Source of the DNA: Roseimaritima sediminicola
GTDB lineage: Bacteria; Planctomycetota; Planctomycetia; Pirellulales; Pirellulaceae
DNA: 42,296 bases
NCBI RefSeq assembly: GCF_009618275.1
Contig: NZ_WIAD01000052.1
Span: 1-42,296 of the forward strand
Direction: 5' to 3'
The position numbers were made by a program, and so were the translations under genes. The notes under the pieces are model-generated. The model worked only from the letters and a program-made list of their open reading frames with translations, searched no databases and had not been told where the DNA came from. Of the stretch, positions 5,313 through 14,500 are shown piece by piece. The first letter of the stretch is position 1, and each line of letters opens with the position of its first letter.

Positions 5313-5561
5313 TTGCACGTTCAGAGTCGTACTCAGGGCGCAGCCCGGTACTCGTACTCCTACCCGAATGTCCGGTGACGAGTAGCGAATGCACCGCCGA
5401 TTCGGCCGTGGTTGCGATGCTGCCATTTCTCCCGAATCGAGTACGAGTACCGCGTAGCTGAGTACGAGTCAGAAGCTTGCTCCATGGTTGCTGGACTCCC
5501 CGTTAGCATTCGCCCCTGCCGTTGGGCGAGAACTGGTCATAAACCTCGCTCGCCACATATC

Positions 5562-5623
5562 TTCCTACCTCCATGTTCCTACCTGTCCTTAGCATGCAGG
5601 TGGTAGGAAAATGGAGGTAGGAA
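5562..5623. repeat. Palindromic element 'TTCCTACCTCCAT', best copy
   Basis: TTCCTACCTCCAT (5562-5574) pairs with ATGGAGGTAGGAA (5611-5623), and TTCCTACC (5576-5583) with GGTAGGAA (5602-5609). The stem is 21 bp with a single G/A mismatch. Further CCTG/CAGG pairing closes the loop. Confidence 0.8.
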
Positions 5624-5677
5624 CATACAGGTCCATCCGGGATTTTCGTGGGTTCAGCCCAACTGCAAGGTTTTCTT

Positions 5678-5900
5678 AGGCACCCGCGGTGGTGTCCGAA
5701 GGGTGTGGTCTACCGGATCAAAAATGCTGGCGGCAGGCAATGCTTGCCACCAGCCAGAGACACCACTGGGCGCACCCCGACCGCGATATCCCTGGCCGTG
5801 CCCGCGTCCCCGCAGAGCTTGGTTCCGTTTCTCGCGGCAACTTCAACGAAATGGATGAAGACACCGCAGGCAAATCCTTCGGGCACCACCGCGGGTGCCT
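5678..5900. repeat. 25-bp near-perfect inverted repeat flanking 173 bp
   Basis: The left arm (5678-5702, starting AGGCACCCGCGGTGGTG) and the right arm (5876-5900, ending CACCACCGCGGGTGCCT) match at 24 of 25 positions. The interior has no supported gene but includes a small hairpin around GGCAATGCTTGCC. It may be the ends of a small non-autonomous element or one long RNA stem; no target-site duplication was recognised. Confidence 0.65.
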
Positions 5901-5978
5901 CCGAAAATCCACCATCCTTGGCTTTCCCGCGACAAACCCGGAGGCATCAAATATTAGGACACCACAAAGGAGAAATCC

Positions 5979-6089
5979 GTGGCAGCAGGGGAAAACAAGG
6001 TGTATCCTAACTCCGAAAGCTACCGTTCTACTCGCCGGGAGGATGAATGCTTCCTTTGCCGGTCTGCTCGCTTGTGTTGTGCCACGTGA
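5979..6089 (+). CDS. Short ORF running into a degenerate attC
   Basis: This 36-codon ORF starts at GTG 5979 with AAGGAG six nt upstream, a better initiation signal than many genes here. It encodes a polar peptide beginning (V/M)AAGENKVYPNSESYRSTRR and ends with a Cys-rich tail encoded by the half-attC. I do not recognise it. It may be the remaining 5' end of a cassette gene truncated by the rearrangement that damaged the attC. Confidence 0.3.
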   Translation: MAAGENKVYPNSESYRSTRREDECFLCRSARLCCAT

Positions 6090-6100
6090 TTTTGGATGTT
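6055..6100 (+). other. 3' half of an attC site (array end)
   Basis: TTTGCCGGTCTGCTCGCTTG followed by GTGCCACGTGATTTTGGATGTT matches the 3' half of attC6 and attC9 (loop, arm, core) closely. The matching 5' arm is absent, so the site probably cannot fold normally. No attC of this quality follows it. Confidence 0.65.
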
Positions 6101-6142
6101 CGCTACGGGACTTCATCGCACGTACACCGCTGGAAAAAAAGG

Positions 6143-8242
6143 ATGCAATTGCTTGTGATACCCTTGACCTTGCGATTCGTCGTTGCGACCACATTGCTGG
6201 CGACCATTGGTCAGACTGCGAGGGCCGAGAACGATGCTGAAGTGATCGTCTACGGCTCCACACCGGGTGGGTTTTGTGCTGCGATCGCCGCCGCACGCGA
6301 AGGGGCTTCGGTCATTTTGCTGGAGCCGACAGCACACGTTGGTGGGCTGAGCACCGGCGGGCTGAGCCACTGCGACTCGAACCAAATGGTCCGCAGCACA
6401 CTGATGGGGCTGTTCGACGAGTGGCACACGCGCGTCGTGAAAGACTATACCGATCGGGGCCTTAAGGCGCCGTACAACCCGGCAAACAAAGACCAGTCGC
6501 GGTGGACCTTCGAGCCGCATGTTGCCATGCGAGTGACGATGAAGATGCTGGAGGAAGCCGGGGTCAAAGTGCTGACCGAACGCTATCTCAAGGCGGTCAC
6601 CAAAGACGGACCGCGAATCACGTCCCTGGTTACCGGGAACGGTACGTTCACTGCCAGAGTCTTCGTCGACGGTACCTACGAGGGCGACTTGATGGCGGCT
6701 GCGGGCGTCGACTGGACAATCGGTCGCGAGGGCCGCGAGGTATACGGTGAGTCGCTTGCCGGCAAGCAGTACCCGAAGCAGAAGATGGACATCGATGGCT
6801 TTGGGGAGGACGGCAAGTTGTTGCCGCTGGTTACTACCGACGACGCCGGCGGCAACGAAGCGGGCGACAACGAAGCGGGTGACGGGAACGTGATGACGTA
6901 CAGTTTTCGGCTGTGCCTGACCGACGTCCCCGACAACCGCGTGCCGATGCCCAAGCCGGCGAACTACGACCCTGCCCGGTTCGAGATTGTCCGCCGCGCA
7001 TTGCGGGCGGGGGAGAAGCGTGTCGGCTTCGACCTCTATCCGCTGCCCGGCAAAAAGTTCGACGGCAACAATTCGATCGGCGGCCAGTTTTCGATCGGGC
7101 TTGTCGGCGGCGGCAACGACTGGCACTCGGCCGACGAAGCGGGACGGAAGGAGATTTGGGAAGCCCACAAGCAGTACACACTCGAGTTTATTCACTTCCT
7201 GACAACCGACCCGGCCGTGCCGAAGAAGACGCGAGACCGCTATGCCAGCCTCGGCCTGTGTCGTGACGAGTTTGCCCCGTACGACCATTTTTCGCCAGCG
7301 CTTTACGTCCGCGAATCGCGCCGCATGAAGGGTCTGTATGTGATCACGCAGAAAGACATCCTCGAAACGCCAGAGAAGGATGATCCGATCGCGATCTCGT
7401 CGTTTCCGATCGACTCGCACGACTGCCAGCGGATCGCCCTGCATGGCGGAGGCGTGGTTAATGAGGGGACGATCTTTCCCGTGCGGAGAGCGACTTCTAA
7501 TCAGGGCTATGCGTATCACGTGCCGTACCGCTCGATCCTGCCGCGGTCCGAGCAGTGCGACAACCTGCTGGTGCCAGTAGCGCTGTCATGCACGCACGTC
7601 GGCATCTCGTCGCTGCGAATCGAAGGTGCGTGGATGGTTATCGGTCAGGGAGCCGGCATTGCTGCTGCGCTGGCGGCGGACCAAGATGTGAAAGTTCAGA
7701 AACTGGATTACGAAAAACTCCGCGAGCGACTGCTGGCCCAGAATCAGGTGCTGGATTTGCCGGATGCTTCCGATCTGCCATCGGCGAGCGGATCCGTCTC
7801 GGCGGAGACGTTGCCGGGAATCGTACTAGACGATCGACAGGCAGAGCTGACCGGCAACTGGTCTCGATCAACGAATTTCAAACCTTACATTGAAAGTGGG
7901 TATATCTATAGCGGAGGGAAGGATTCCAGCGCGACGGCCACCGGCAGGTCGACCGCCACCTTTCGGTTCAAGGCGCCGAAGTCCGGTGAGTACCGATTAA
8001 TGATGGCCTATTCCGCACACGAGACGCGGGCCACGAACGTTCCCGTGGTGGTCAGCAGCGGCGGCAAAAAGAAAACATTCAGCGTAGATCAAACCCAGCC
8101 GCCGCCCCGGGGGAAACACTTCAGAACCGTGGGTACGGTACCATTGGAAAGCGGAGTCGAAACCATCATCACCATCAGCAACAGGCAGACGATGGGCTTT
8201 GTGATCGTCGACGCGCTGAGCTTGCTGCCGAAAGACCAGTAG
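6143..8242 (+). CDS. Exported FAD-dependent oxidoreductase with golvesin/xanthan-lyase-type C-terminal domain
   Basis: This 699-residue protein has an N-terminal signal peptide (LLVIPLTLRFVVATTLLATIGQTARA). A Rossmann FAD-binding start, EVIVYGSTPGGFCAAIAAAREGASVILLEP, is followed by a GGLSTGGLSHCD motif, the hallmark of the PF12831 family. The second FAD motif CTHVGISSLRIEGAWMVIGQGAGIAAALA is near residues 497-525. The last ~110 residues (YIESGYIYSGGKDSSATATG... to the end) resemble the beta-sandwich seen at the C-terminus of golvesin and xanthan lyase, a likely carbohydrate- or surface-binding module. The substrate is unknown. ATG 6143 is used because the signal peptide starts there, though the AAAAAAAGG before it is very close. 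It lies just after the last half-attC and is followed by an attC-like hairpin. Confidence 0.82.
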   Translation: MQLLVIPLTLRFVVATTLLATIGQTARAENDAEVIVYGSTPGGFCAAIAAAREGASVILLEPTAHVGGLSTGGLSHCDSNQMVRSTLMGLFDEWHTRVVKDYTDRGLKAPYNPANKDQSRWTFEPHVAMRVTMKMLEEAGVKVLTERYLKAVTKDGPRITSLVTGNGTFTARVFVDGTYEGDLMAAAGVDWTIGREGREVYGESLAGKQYPKQKMDIDGFGEDGKLLPLVTTDDAGGNEAGDNEAGDGNVMTYSFRLCLTDVPDNRVPMPKPANYDPARFEIVRRALRAGEKRVGFDLYPLPGKKFDGNNSIGGQFSIGLVGGGNDWHSADEAGRKEIWEAHKQYTLEFIHFLTTDPAVPKKTRDRYASLGLCRDEFAPYDHFSPALYVRESRRMKGLYVITQKDILETPEKDDPIAISSFPIDSHDCQRIALHGGGVVNEGTIFPVRRATSNQGYAYHVPYRSILPRSEQCDNLLVPVALSCTHVGISSLRIEGAWMVIGQGAGIAAALAADQDVKVQKLDYEKLRERLLAQNQVLDLPDASDLPSASGSVSAETLPGIVLDDRQAELTGNWSRSTNFKPYIESGYIYSGGKDSSATATGRSTATFRFKAPKSGEYRLMMAYSAHETRATNVPVVVSSGGKKKTFSVDQTQPPPRGKHFRTVGTVPLESGVETIITISNRQTMGFVIVDALSLLPKDQ

Positions 8243-8243
8243 G

Positions 8244-8365
8244 CGAACAAACGCATGCACCGGAGTGCGCGATCGGTGCAAGAGTTGGAGTACAACAGTT
8301 TTGCTTCGGGCGTATCGATCGTCGGCGGTTGGCTTCCCGGAATCGTTTACTCCGGGGTGTGCGTT
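8244..8365 (+). other. Possible degenerate attC downstream of the FAD oxidoreductase
   Basis: Two nt after the stop codon, GAACAAACGCATGCACCGGAGT has the 5'-arm consensus of local attC sites. About 95 bp later, ACTCCGGGGTGTGCGTT can pair through CCGGAGT and CGCA and ends in GTT. The stem has more mismatches than the sites in 1-5312, so this is a candidate only. The rest of 8366-8529 holds nothing I can name. Confidence 0.3.
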
Positions 8366-8529
8366 GCGATTGTTGCCATGGCTTCAGCGGTCACGCAACG
8401 AATCACCAACAAGCCGCCCGAGCCGTGACATGATGCGGACGTACGGGCGGTGTCATTCCTGCCATCTGATTGGGACTTTGCGCTGTCAGTCGGAGCGGGC
8501 CGACTGGAAACCCTTTCGCCGGGTGTCCG

Positions 8530-9384
8530 TTACGGAGCTAGCACAGCGCCGGCCGGGGCGGCATCGCTGCGGCCGGCCAGCACGTTGCGGATGTATCCCG
8601 GGCGGTCGGTCGTGATCGAATCGACGCCCAGGTCGGCGAAAGCCTTGGCATCATCGGCGTCGTTGACCGTCCACACGTGCAACTCCTTGCCCGCCTCGCG
8701 AACCGCTCGGGCGAAGGCTTCGTCCAGGACGGCTCGCTTGCCCTGGCTGCCCAGTCCGGTCGCCTGCGTCTGTTTCAGGGTTTCGATCACCTGTTGGCGG
8801 CTGGGCGACCAGCGTCCGGTGGTTTTGTTGCGTTTGTAACCTGTCAGGTAGTTGGCTTTGTACTGGGGCATGGTCTCGCGAGCCCCCCGGATGACGGCTT
8901 CGTTGAAGCAGATGATGACCACCTGTTCGGGGTCGAGCCCGGAGCTTTCCAGCTGGGGTTTCAGCACCGGCAGGATTTCGGGCCCGCATTTGATTTCCAG
9001 AAAGATCTGCTTGCCTGCGGGGATGGTTTCCAGCACTTCGGCCAGCGTCGGAATCTGCTCGCCCTTGTACCGGGGGTGTTTCCAGCTGCCCACGTCCAAT
9101 TTTCGCAGCTCTTCCAGCGTTGCCTTGGCGGGGGTCAGGACGGGGGCCTGAGGGGCGACGCGTTTGGTGTTTTTGTCGTGCAAGCACACGATGTGCTGGT
9201 CGGCGGTCAGGTAGAAATCGCCTTCGATAGCGTCGGCGTTTTGCTGCCAAGCTTGTCGAAAAGCGGCCAGCGTGTTTTCGGGGGCGTCGTGGGAGGCACC
9301 GCGATGGGCGACGATTTGTTGGCCCAAAGCGGTGGATACCATGGGAAAAACCAGGATGGTTAGAAAGGTAAGCAGGTGGCGCAC
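8530..9384 (-). CDS. Glycerophosphodiester phosphodiesterase, exported
   Basis: This 284-residue protein has a cleavable signal peptide (MRHLLTFLTILVFPMVSTALG) and a GDPD TIM-barrel. It shows HRGASHDAPENT (His27, Arg28, Glu36), AIEGDFYLT (Glu54, Asp56), CLHD (His69, Asp70), FLEIK with the metal-binding Glu, and the C-terminal VWTVNDADDAKAFADLGVDSITTDRP motif. The expected reaction is Ca-dependent hydrolysis of glycerophosphodiesters to glycerol-3-phosphate and an alcohol, in the periplasm. It converges with the FAD oxidoreductase and is divergent from the gene at 9619. Confidence 0.92.
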   Translation of the reverse strand: MRHLLTFLTILVFPMVSTALGQQIVAHRGASHDAPENTLAAFRQAWQQNADAIEGDFYLTADQHIVCLHDKNTKRVAPQAPVLTPAKATLEELRKLDVGSWKHPRYKGEQIPTLAEVLETIPAGKQIFLEIKCGPEILPVLKPQLESSGLDPEQVVIICFNEAVIRGARETMPQYKANYLTGYKRNKTTGRWSPSRQQVIETLKQTQATGLGSQGKRAVLDEAFARAVREAGKELHVWTVNDADDAKAFADLGVDSITTDRPGYIRNVLAGRSDAAPAGAVLAP

Positions 9385-9618
9385 CGTTTACTCCTCGGAG
9401 AATCTAGTTGCGGAAAGGGGGGAAATCTAGTTGCGGAACGGGAAGAAACGTCAGAGTGTAACAGGCCCGCGGGACGTCGTCTCGCCGGTATCGCGGCGGC
9501 GATGGACCGGCGAGTCCCACGGTTTTCCGCGGGCATAGCTGTGGCTGGCACGAAGGTTGCTCATTTTTGTCAATGCTTCATTCGCAGGAAGCGTTCTCGC
9601 AATCTCGAGGGTACTGAG

Positions 9619-9954
9619 ATGCCAATCCAACACCATGCACAGGTCGAGTTTATCGGAGGCCCCATCGACGGGCAGATGCTGCATTTTTCCGAAACGCTCA
9701 AACCGTTCGTCGTCGTGCAGACCCTGGCTCGTGCTCGTCGCGTGAGCCTGTTTGTTCAGCTGTTTCGGATGCTGTGTTTCTATGACCACACCGAACCGCC
9801 GGTATTGGCGATCTACGAACTGGAGGGCCAGCGGTATCGCTACGTGCGGTCGACGCTGGGGACCGACGCCACCTGGGCCCATCAGAGCGTGTGCCAGTTG
9901 GTCCAGGATCGTCCACCGTTTCGCGCCTGTACCACCTGTGTCGAGAAACCCTAA
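9619..9954 (+). CDS. Conserved hypothetical protein
   Basis: This 111-residue soluble protein begins MPIQHHAQVEFIGGPIDGQMLHF. It has no signal peptide and no domain I recognise; VEF.GGPIDGQ and a YELEGQRYRY segment suggest a small beta-rich fold. Two Cys near the end (ACTTCVEKP) could bind metal or form a disulphide. ATG 9619 is chosen over upstream in-frame codons because GAGGG (9607-9611) precedes it by 7 nt and the upstream 80 codons look non-coding. It shares its upstream region with the divergent GDPD gene and sits 52 bp before the TM2 gene. Confidence 0.7.
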   Translation: MPIQHHAQVEFIGGPIDGQMLHFSETLKPFVVVQTLARARRVSLFVQLFRMLCFYDHTEPPVLAIYELEGQRYRYVRSTLGTDATWAHQSVCQLVQDRPPFRACTTCVEKP

Positions 9955-10006
9955 ACTCTGCCTGCAACCCCGCCGCATCAATCACCTTTGAAGGAGTCGC
10001 CGCTGT

Positions 10007-10447
10007 ATGGCAGGGCAAACACCCGGGGCGCGTCACGAAATCGAACCGGCTGGATTTGAGCACGAGTCGCACTTGGTTGTGATGGGGTACGTGTTGTGGA
10101 TCGTCGGCTTTACCGGTGCTCACCGTTTCTATTACGGTCGGCAGTTGACCGGAACGCTGTGGTTCTTCACCGGCGGGCTGCTGGGCGTCGGCTGGTTGAT
10201 CGACGTGTTCCTGATTCCGGGAATGAACCGCAGCGCGGACTTGCGCTACACCCAGGGTCCGTACGACTACAGTCTTGGTTGGATCTTGCTGACGTTCCTG
10301 GGACTGTTCGGCGTGCACCGCTTTTATCTGGGGAAATGGTTGACCGGTCTGCTGTACTTGGTCAGCGGAGGGCTGTTCGGCGTCGGTTGGCTGTACGACC
10401 TGTGGACGTTGAACGAGCAGATCAGTTTGAAAAATCTGCGTGGCTGA
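10007..10447 (+). CDS. Double TM2-domain membrane protein
   Basis: This 146-residue protein contains two TM2 units. The first (VLWIVGFTGAHRFYYGRQLTG... FTGGLLGVGWLIDVFLIP) is at about residues 27-70, the second (LLTFLGLFGVHRFYLGKWLTG... VSGGLFGVGWLYDLW) at about 94-138. Each has two transmembrane helices around the G.HRFYLG.W.TG signature, so four helices are predicted in the inner membrane. TM2 proteins have no settled biochemical role in bacteria. GAAGGAG lies 11 nt before the ATG. The 3' end is only 9 bp from the convergent esterase gene. Confidence 0.88.
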   Translation: MAGQTPGARHEIEPAGFEHESHLVVMGYVLWIVGFTGAHRFYYGRQLTGTLWFFTGGLLGVGWLIDVFLIPGMNRSADLRYTQGPYDYSLGWILLTFLGLFGVHRFYLGKWLTGLLYLVSGGLFGVGWLYDLWTLNEQISLKNLRG

Positions 10448-10456
10448 CTGGCCCGA

Positions 10457-11287
10457 TCATTCGTTCGCCGCCTGGCCATCTCGCTTGTGCTGTAGCAGCC
10501 AGGTGAAGAACTCGGGATTGTCGTAAGTTTGGGTCCAGGAGTTGTGACCGGCATCGGGATAGATCGTCAGTTTGACGTTTTTCGAACCCAGTCGCTTCAG
10601 GCCAGCAACCATCCGCTGCGATTCGTCGACCGGCACGACGGTATCTTCCCCGCCATGAAAGGCCCAGACCGGAAGGTTCTGCAGCGCCGCTCTCTGGGCT
10701 GCGGGGACGAGCAAAATGTCCAGCAGTTCACCGCCACCACAGATAGGTGCAATCGCCGCAAATCGCTGGGGTTCGGCAATGCCCAGATTCCATGTTCCGT
10801 AACCGCCCATGCTGAGTCCGGTAAGGTAAACCCGATCGGTGTCGATGTTCAGACGAACGGTCACGTCATCGAGCAAGCGAGACAGGGCGGACGTGTCCCA
10901 GGTTTGGTCCTCGGGGCACTGCGGCGAGACGAGGACAAAGGGGAAGTCCGGATCCGTCTCGACCAACTTCGGCGGGCCGTGAATCTTTACCCGGGCCAGA
11001 TCGTTGCCCCGTTCACCGGCTCCGTGCAGGAACAACATCAGCGGCCAGCCTGACTCGCGGTCGGCATCGTACGCTTTGGGCAGATACAGCAGATAGTTCA
11101 ACTCCTGTTTCTCCACGGCTTTGTAACGGAATTGCTGTGGAGTTTGGTTTCCGATCATGTCTGGGTTCGTTGGCTGGCGTTCGGCGGTGTTCTGGGAGGG
11201 GACGTCCTGAGCGGTAAGGGACGTTGCGGCCAGTAGCGGCAAGCACAAGGTCAGGGCGAGGCAAGTGGTGAAACGATTGACGCACAT
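10457..11287 (-). CDS. Exported alpha/beta-hydrolase (esterase, PHB-depolymerase-like)
   Basis: This 276-residue protein has a signal peptide ending near residue 26 (TSLTAQD). Its alpha/beta-hydrolase core has the oxyanion strand PLMLFLHGAGERGND, nucleophile elbow GLSMGGYG (Ser159), Asp215 in HGGEDTVVP, and His248 in DAGHNSW. The pattern fits predicted peptidases/esterases related to PHB depolymerases and feruloyl esterases, which cleave ester bonds of plant- or polymer-derived substrates in the periplasm or outside the cell. The true substrate is not visible. Three different palindromic repeats lie in the 280 bp upstream. Confidence 0.85.
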   Translation of the reverse strand: MCVNRFTTCLALTLCLPLLAATSLTAQDVPSQNTAERQPTNPDMIGNQTPQQFRYKAVEKQELNYLLYLPKAYDADRESGWPLMLFLHGAGERGNDLARVKIHGPPKLVETDPDFPFVLVSPQCPEDQTWDTSALSRLLDDVTVRLNIDTDRVYLTGLSMGGYGTWNLGIAEPQRFAAIAPICGGGELLDILLVPAAQRAALQNLPVWAFHGGEDTVVPVDESQRMVAGLKRLGSKNVKLTIYPDAGHNSWTQTYDNPEFFTWLLQHKRDGQAANE

Positions 11288-11334
11288 AAGGGTTGGTCCG
11301 CAGGGGATTGGTGGTGGGTTAGGGCATCGTTGCT

Positions 11335-11409
11335 CGTAGCCGAAGTCGCCAGACTTTGGAAGCGAACGTGTTGCGGCGGTGTGTCCAAACTCTGGCGAGT
11401 TCAGCTACG
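11335..11409. repeat. Palindromic repeat (CGTAGC...GCTACG)
   Basis: CGTAGCCGAAGTCGCCAGA (from 11335) pairs with TCTGGCGAGTTCAGCTACG (to 11409) with a few mismatches. This gives a stem of over 20 bp between divergent features, of the type dispersed in planctomycete chromosomes. Confidence 0.7.
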
Positions 11410-11485
11410 GGGTGATTCACGTTCACAGGCTGGAAGCCTATGCCACTATGGGCTGGCGATTTATTTGAAAACGCATTGTTTATGT

Positions 11486-11549
11486 GAGCCGTTTGGGCGA
11501 TAGCCCCGGTTTTGCAGTGACGAAACCAAGGCCAGCACCTAAACGGCTC
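11486..11549 (-). terminator. Repeat-type stem-loop after the SGNH/cytochrome gene
   Basis: GAGCCGTTTGGG (11486-11497) pairs with AAACGGCTC (11541-11549). It lies 19 bp beyond the stop of the - strand gene ending at 11568. A second copy of the whole ~90-bp repeat lies 16 bp beyond another - strand stop, at 22075-22143. The position suggests a role in transcript ending or mRNA 3'-end protection. Confidence 0.6.
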
Positions 11550-11567
11550 CATAAATCGACAGGCCGA

Positions 11568-14500
11568 CTAGTTGCCGAAGACGGCGGCTTGGTACAGGTG
11601 GAAGGTTCCTTGGCCCTCCAGTCCGATACGGATGTACTGGGCTGTGGTACCGGCCGGGAAATCCACCATCCACTCCGCTTGCGGCTTCTCCGCGCTCCAG
11701 ACCTTCTCGTAATCTTCACCATTACCGCTGACCCAAACGGCCAGTCCTGTGGCTCGCTGATGGAACTGGCGGCTGAGCCGATTGCGGAGCCATAGCTGGG
11801 ATAATTCACGCGGCTCGCTCAGGCGGATCGTCACATACGGTTTCGAAGCATCGTGTTCGCTGTGAAAAGCAAAGTCGAACGCTTCGCGGCCCGAGGCGGT
11901 CAGCAACAGATGCGACTCCTGGTTCCAGTCACGGTTGCTGAAGTTCGGACCCAGTTTCACCGCGGCGTCCTGCGAAACCTCCACCGCCTCGCCGCGACTT
12001 CGCGGTTCGGGTGCCTTCAGGTATTTGGGCGATGCCCAGCCATCGCGAACCTCGCGGCGGATCGCTTTTTGGCTTTGCAGGTAAGCGACCAGATCCAAGA
12101 ATTCGATCGGGGCGATGGTCATCGCCAAGCCTTCGGGCATCGAGCTGGCTTTCATGGCTTTGCGGATTTCGATGTTGTCCTTTTCGATATCCACCTTTTT
12201 GCCGTCAGCGATTCCCAGGGACAGTGTTTCTTCGTCCTCGTCAAGAATGAACCCGTTGTGCGTATCGCCGTCGTAGGTGAGCACCATGACGGTTTCGTAG
12301 CCCTTGGGGATTTCTTCGTTGGGCATCGTAATCGAACGAATGATTTTCTCGCGGTCGAAGCGTTGGCCGATATCCGTGAGGTCCGGACCGAACTTCTTGC
12401 CCAGATCACCCACCTGGTGACAGGACGAACAAACCTGTTTGAAGACGCCTTCGCCGCGGCCGGCGTTACCGCCGCTCATCTGGGCCAGTTGGCGGATCGC
12501 GGCGTAGCGCCGCTTGATGTCAGCGTCCACGTCGTCGGCGATTTCCAGCGGCAATGCGGCGGCGCCGCCGGGGCCCGACATCCGTTTGTAGCGCTGGAAG
12601 TACTTTTGGGCCGCTTCGCTGCTGTCGGCCAAGAAGTCTTCGTTCTGTTCCTGCTCGGACCACTGGGGTTTCAAGCCATGAAGGGTGTGTTCGAGGGTGT
12701 ACTCGATCCAGTAGTCCAGCGGATGATTCGCGACGCGCAGAGCCATCTCGGTGGCCTGCGGCGAATCCCACAGACTGATGCCACGCAGGGCTTCGAGGCG
12801 GACTCGCGGCGCGGGATCTTCGACCGCGGCGGCAAAGTATTCGCCCACGTTCTTGATTCGGTCTTGTTGGTTGCTGATCGTGTGGATCGCAGCGGCTCGT
12901 GCGTTGGCGTGGTCGCTCTGCAAGATTTTGGCCAGCAATTCCGGCCGCAGATCGTGGAAGCTTTCCTGAATCCACATCGCTTCGCAGGCCAACTGCGGGT
13001 CGTTATCGACGGCATCCCAATTTTCTAGGGCCGCGTACACTTCGGCTTTCGGACGTTCCCACAACTCGCGACGCACGCGGTAACGGGTTCGCAGCTCCGG
13101 CAGTTCCAGCGCCTCGAGCAGTTCGGCGGCCGAGGCCTGGGAATAGTCCACCGTTTCCAGCAGCGGCTTGTCGTCGTACACCATGCGATAGACGCGGCCG
13201 TGGGTGTGGTCGCGGTTGGGGTCGCGTTGGGAGTACTGCATGTGGCCGATCAGGGCGTTGCACCAGTCGCCGAACCAGATCGCCCCGTCGGGTCCGATTT
13301 TGGGATCGACCGGTCGAAAGATCATGTCGGTCGATGACAATAAATCTTCGACTCGTTCGCCTTCAAAACCGGCCGTGTCCGGCTGGTCGCGAAGATTAAA
13401 ACGCGGCATGCCATGCATGTTGATCACGCAGGCGTAGATAAACTGGCCCTGCATGTCGTCGGGCAGATGTCGCGAAAGCAGGAACTCGTTGCCGACCGCC
13501 GGCCGCATGCCCTCGTTGTCGAACACCGGTTGCAGGGTTTTGCGCGTATTGACGTCCCGGCCGGTCAGCGGGCTGAGCCAGTGTTGGCGGGCGTTGGTGC
13601 CGTCGCCAACGATGCCGTTGCCCCAGCGATCAAAGACCAGGCACCAAGGGTTGCCGTAGCCGGGGGTGCGGAAGTGCCGCACCTGCATCGATTTCAGATC
13701 CAGAATATAGCCGCCACTGCTGTTGCGATTGCGGAACGCGCCCCAGGGCGTTTCCAGGGTGGTCGACAAGGCGACGCCTTCGAGCATGTACAGCAAACCG
13801 CCGGGCGAAAACTCCCAGGCACCGACCGTGTGGTGGGTATCGTCGGTGGCAACGCCGTCGATCAACTGGACCACTTCGTCGGCGCGATCGTCGCCGTCGT
13901 GGTCTTTCAAGAACAAGATCCGCGGCTCGTCGACCACCAACACGCCACCGTCGTAGAATTCGAATCCGGTCGGACAGATTAATTTATCGTAGAACGTCGT
14001 ACACTTGTCGGCTTTGCCATCGTTGTCGGTGTCTTCCAGAATCAGCAGGCGGTCGTCGGGACGCTGGGCGCCGGGTTGCCACTGGGGATAGTTGGGCATG
14101 CAAGAAACCCATAGCCGACCTTTGGCGTCGAACGCGATTTGGTTGGGGTTCGCCAGTTCCGGGAATTCACGCTCCGACGCGAACAGCTCCACGCGGAAGC
14201 CTTCGGGAACGTTCATCATTTTGATGGACTCTTCGGGCGTCGGATAAACCAATTCTTCCGGCTCGCGCATCTTGCGGAAGTTTTCATCGCGCGTTCCGAA
14301 CATCGTCGGTGGGACCACGACGTCGCCGGTTTGCGAGTCGTCGGGCTGGTCCGCAACCGGTCGACCTGCGGCTAGATCCCACAGGTACTGGTCGCGAACG
14401 GCCACCATCGCTCGGATCTTGCGGTACTCGGTCGGGAAGGTTTCGGTATCCCAGGTGCGGCGGCCGCCATACACATACCAGCCGTTGAGCATGCGGTAGT

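Larger units (their letters stand above)
5313..5978. other. Terminal cassette 11: gene-poor region of repeats
   Basis: No supported gene is present up to the short ORF at 5979. The region contains GAGTACGAGTAC-type short repeats in both orientations (5325-5475), a stretch shared with cassette 8 (5484-5560), a palindrome (5562-5623), a 25-bp inverted repeat with a 173-bp interior (5678-5900), and an interrupted inverted repeat (TTAGGACACC 5954-5963 with GGTGTATCCTAA 5999-6010). The + ORFs of 120 and 183 codons here run through these repeats without ribosome-binding sites and are not believed. Confidence 0.6.

Noticed and set aside
5678-5900. Interpretation of the 25-bp inverted repeat as an insertion sequence
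   Set aside because: The interior is only 173 bp with no transposase frame, and no target duplication was recognised. It is kept only as an inverted repeat.
6113-7519. A 468-codon - strand ORF opposite the FAD oxidoreductase
   Set aside because: It is a shadow of the high-GC coding frame, with an Arg/His/Val-rich translation and no domain, while the + frame has clear FAD motifs.
8390-8450. A second attC-like sequence (AACAAGCCGCCCGAGCC...GGGCGG)
   Set aside because: The 7-bp CCGCCCG stem is present, but the AAC end has no GTT partner at the right place and the spacing is too short.
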